From Loxodes magnus (taxonomy: Eukaryota; Ciliophora; Karyorelictea; Loxodida; Loxodidae): a DNA stretch of 64,000 nt. The notes beneath the pieces were generated by a model. The model saw only the letters and a list, made by a program, of their open reading frames with translations, had not been told where the DNA came from and ran no database searches. A program made the translations under genes and the position numbers. This document shows, piece by piece, positions 60,753 through 64,000 of this stretch; positions within the stretch are counted from its first letter, which is position 1, and every line of letters starts with the position of its first letter. The stretch is taken from positions 744,001 through 808,000 of the forward strand of contig CAMPDV010000024.1 in NCBI GenBank assembly GCA_946699065.1, given 5' to 3'.

Positions 60753-62159
60753 ATGTAAAGGAATGAGAAGTTAAATTAAATAATGTAAACTATAAAGAAG
60801 TATAAATAGACCATAACCAATAATTAGAAGCTAAGTGACTAGTCTAATAGATCTAAATCTTAAGCCAAATAAACTCCTTCAACTTTAAGTTAAGATAAAT
60901 CAAGTTAGAATTAAAGCTATCTTAATATCTCTTATGAATATGACATGAGTCCTTCCTAATTTTCTAGCTTTCCTAATTCTTAATAAGCGGAAACTTTTGA
61001 AGGACCTTTGAGGTGTAATAGTAATTAATCTAAATCATAATAAAAACTTTATAGGCCAAGATCTTAGTTCAAAACTTCAGAAACTACAAGAGCTGAAAGA
61101 ATTAGATTGCCTTTAACTCCAGCTACTCAGAGTGTTAAAAATTAGGCTACAAGTTCGACTTTCAACACAATAAATAGCAATAGTTCATTTTCAAAGCCAG
61201 CATCTTCATCATCACATACCAATAGAACTTTCAATGAAGTCGATAAAATTGAATTGATAAATGCTAAACTGAAACTAGAAATGGAACTTATGAAAAAAAC
61301 AAGCGAACTTTAAACTAAAGAAACTTAGATTCAATAGTGCTAAAACCAATTAGAGCACTTCATACTATAAGTAGATACTGATAAAGAAAAACATCAAAAC
61401 TTGGAAAATGAAATAAGAGAAATAAAATCCAAACTTAGAAACAATTTTTAACTCTAAAAATAAAGCAGTAAAATAAATTCTTAGACAATATAAGAACTAT
61501 AAAAATAGCTTGAGATGAAAAGTGAGCTAATTAGGAAGTTATAAGATGAAAACTAAAAACTTAAAGATTAAGTCTCTTAATGTTCAATTGAAGAGGTTTA
61601 GAAGCTTCAAGAACTAGTAACTGAAGGAGATCTTCATCTAAAAAGATTGAAAAGCGAAATGAATCATCTAATTAAAAGAAATCAAACTCTTGAAATATAA
61701 TATGAAGATCTGTAGCAATTAAAACAAACTAATCAAACTTACAAAATCCAGATCTAAGACCTTAAACAGAAAAATGAAATATTGCAAAATAAGTTACGCA
61801 AATAGGAGGAAAATTATTTAACTAAGAAGGAATAATTCGATTTTTAGTAGTAAATTTAAAGCCTAACTGACTATTAAAAACTACTAACAGAAGAGAATTA
61901 ATAATTAAGATAAAATTACTCAAGTGAAACAATTGAAAGCAACTACAAAATAATATTCAAAGAAATATCAACCCTTCTTGAAGAAGTTACTTCTATTAAG
62001 AATGGAGAAACTCCAAATTAAGTAGCACAAGGAAAACATTCAACTTTCGTATATGGGATGATTACTCCTTAAGAAATAATTAATCAAATTAGAAAGATCC
62101 AAGAATGCTTATTGGAAATATATGCATAGTATTGTGGTAGTGAATGCAATATATAGTGA
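60753..62159 (+). CDS. coiled-coil protein with Ser-rich N-terminus
   Basis: 468 residues from ATG 60753 (alternative start at 60945) to TGA 62157-62159. Residues 1-165 are Ser/Gln/Asn/Thr-rich and probably disordered (NRSKSQAKQTPSTLSQDKSS, AERIRLPLTPATQSVKNQAT). Residues about 175-420 are an almost unbroken coiled coil (KIELINAKLKLEMELMKKTS, LQKQLEMKSELIRKLQDENQ, EVQKLQELVTEGDLHLKRLK). The last 40 residues (ITPQEIINQIRKIQECLLEI) form a short amphipathic end. The arrangement is seen in centriolar and basal-body proteins such as the Cep57 type, but no specific signature supports that. All terminators are TGA; no intron is needed in this model. Confidence 0.72.
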
Positions 62160-62713
62160 TCATATACAATAAAATAGTTTATATTATTTATTTTCTACTC
62201 TAGATCCTTCCTAAGCATTGTATCTTAAATTATTAAAGTTATAGCTAAGTCTTATACTATATTACAATAACTTAGATCAACTGATAAAAATTTATTCCAT
62301 TTACGTTCCAAGATCATAAGAGTTAATTATATTTCAGAGTATTTTGCGTTAATTTAATGCTAGATTAATTTATTTTCTTATTATATAAGAAATATAGTAT
62401 CATAGATTTAATTTAACCCTATTATGCTCACTATTACTCTTACAGAAATTATTAAATTATCTCAAAAGAAACTTATTATCTATCAATTTACAGTAGAGCA
62501 TAAAGTTATAATTTAGCAAAATCTATTCTAAAGCTAATTTCCCTACTTACTACACGAGCTAAAGGCTTACTTACTAATAAGGTTTTGATTAATTTTGAGT
62601 TAGTTATAGTGATTGTAGATTAGTAGTGCTTATTAAGAGAGTTGATTAATTGAAATGGAGTATTTAATTTTAAAATATAGTTTTATTTAGCTTCAAACTA
62701 CGATAAAATTTAA
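62160..62713. other. intergenic spacer
   Basis: A/T-rich spacer with the promoter of the ABC transporter. Nothing else seen. Confidence 0.5.
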
Positions 62714-64000
62714 ATGTAAATCGAACTTTCTGAGATTGATTCTAGTTTTATTTCTTCGGAAACTTCTGCTTTGAACTAAGAGTTTAAAAGATTATAACCA
62801 AAAGAGCATCCTTATACCGAATCCAGCTCTATTTCAAAGAGTCTATTTCTATGGATGTTTCCACTTCTATATTTAGGAAGAAGTAGACCTCTTCAGAATG
62901 AAGATTTACCTTAAACAAGAGAGGAGGAAATGTAATGGACTAGGAAATGAAAAGAAGTATTTAAAGACTTCTAAAACTCTTCAAAATATCCAGTTTTATG
63001 AACATTCCTTAGCTGCTTTAAATGTAAATGATTAATATTCAGGATAAATAGTTTAAATCCTAGTGATAGGACTAATAACAAGTTTAATAGAACTGGGAAG
63101 TCCACTTTTCATTCCCTTATTTAAGGATTACATTGAATAGAAGAAAAGCTTTATATATGGCACCGCTCTAGTTTTGCTTATGATTATCTTATAAATAGCA
63201 AAGGTAATTACTCTCTTAATTTTATACTTTAGACCATTATATTTTGTAAGTAACGTTGGGTAAGACTTATGTGCTCAATTAAGGCAAGACTTGGAATATG
63301 CTTCTAAATTTATGACAAGAGTCTTAATATAAATTTGCTATCTTGTAAAAAATCTCATGGTGAGTTAGTTAATTTGCTCTAAGTAGATTCGGCCAACATT
63401 TATGATATAATACCTGCATATCCAAAAGCCTTATACATTCCTCTCAAAATAATAGGAGGCTGTGGTATTATTTTCTATTATAATGGATATGCTACTTTTG
63501 CTACCCTTTTAGTCCTTCTTTTCATTCTAATTATTACCTTTTTGGTTACTCGAGTTAACAAGGTAATATAAAAGAAGGTGATGGCAGCTAAGGATGAAAG
63601 GCTAAAGTACTCTTATGAAATATTCAATAATATAAAGCTCCTTAAGATGTATAATTGAGTAGACTAGTTCAAACTTAACTTACTAGCTATCAGAAAAAAG
63701 GAATTAAAGCTTGCTAGGTTAGCCAAATTTATCTAAGCTTTCAGAATTCTCTTCATATGATCTGCGCCTATTTACATGCTACTAGCTTTATTTATTACTC
63801 AAGTCTATTATTTCGGTAATGAGCTGGACTCAGTTAATGTGTTTACTACCATTTCAATTTCTCTTATAATAAGAAAACCTATTTTCAGTATGCCTGATCT
63901 AATAAGCGACACTATTACCTTATGGGTTAGTTTAAATAGAGTACATGAGTTTCTTAAATTTGACGAGTTGGAAAATGATCAAATTAGACTAGAAGGTTAG
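62714..64000 (+). CDS. ABC transporter, ABCC (MRP) subfamily, 5' part
   Basis: The first 413 residues of a transporter that continues beyond the window, in three exons from ATG 62714. Introns of 19 nt (63024-63042) and 29 nt (63204-63232) are required to keep the first transmembrane domain intact: FKW-QIVQILVIGLITSLIE, with a TGA Trp codon split by the first intron, and QIAK-TIIFCKQRWVRLM. The ABCC pattern is clear: YTESSSISKSLFLWMFPLLY at the N-terminus, GELVNLLQVDSANIYD, DERLKYSYEIFNNIKLLKMY, NWVDQF and VSLNRVHEFLKFDEL leading toward the first nucleotide-binding domain. It starts without the extra TMD0, so it resembles the short MRPs (ABCC4/5 type). It would export organic anions and conjugates using ATP. 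Confidence 0.93.

Overview
This window is nuclear DNA from a ciliate that reads all three standard stop codons as amino acids. Genes become continuous only when TAA and TAG are read as glutamine and TGA as tryptophan, with TGA also serving as the only terminator. This matches the karyorelict nuclear code (Loxodes and relatives). It fits Condylostoma less well, because no gene here needs TAA or TAG as a stop. The DNA is very AT-rich and gene-dense, with short spacers. A standard-code search finds almost no real genes. All genes below were decoded by hand.

Introns are tiny: most of those inferred are 16 to 37 nt, with GT at the 5' end and AG at the 3' end. Removing them restores conserved frames, for example in the ABC transporter (63024-63042 and 63204-63232), the dihydrouridine synthase (17594-17610), the FYVE protein (26127-26149) and the PG-repeat protein (45583-45602). 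All gene ends are TGA, and several convergent pairs end within a few bases of each other or overlap.

Layout. 1-16.3 kb: a frame-broken gene, an IQ-motif protein, a LamG/GT13 glycosyltransferase, a four-helix membrane protein, an acyl-CoA-binding ankyrin protein, a degenerate RING-variant/FHA gene and a coiled-coil protein. 16.5-22.8 kb: tRNA-dihydrouridine synthase and a large TRP-type channel. 23.4-24.4 kb: a GC-richer remnant of a retroelement with a gag-type zinc knuckle. 25-30 kb: a small coiled-coil gene, a FYVE protein, a MAPKK-like pseudokinase and another coiled-coil protein. 30.9-40 kb: bifunctional DHFR-TS, LSM8, a CHAT/NB-ARC STAND protein head-to-head with LSM8, and a second LamG/GT13 paralogue. 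40.5-51 kb: a C2/coiled-coil protein, a multi-exon gene of unknown function, a 12-copy PG-rich (SHIPPO/STPG) ciliary protein, a Thg1-like polymerase, ribosomal protein eL22 and ATP synthase F1 delta. 51.8-64 kb: a second C2/coiled-coil paralogue, a membrane protein, an ankyrin/Q-rich protein, a dihydroorotase/allantoinase-like protein lacking metal ligands, two coiled-coil proteins and the start of an ABCC (MRP) transporter that runs off the right edge.

The content is what a free-living ciliate would need: housekeeping genes (eL22, LSM8, Dus, Thg1-like, DHFR-TS, ATP synthase) among ciliary, membrane and signalling genes. The most notable items are the three-way stop reassignment, the CHAT/NB-ARC protein (an NLR-like architecture), the transposon remnant in otherwise genic DNA, and several pseudoenzymes. 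No tRNA, rRNA or CRISPR array was seen.
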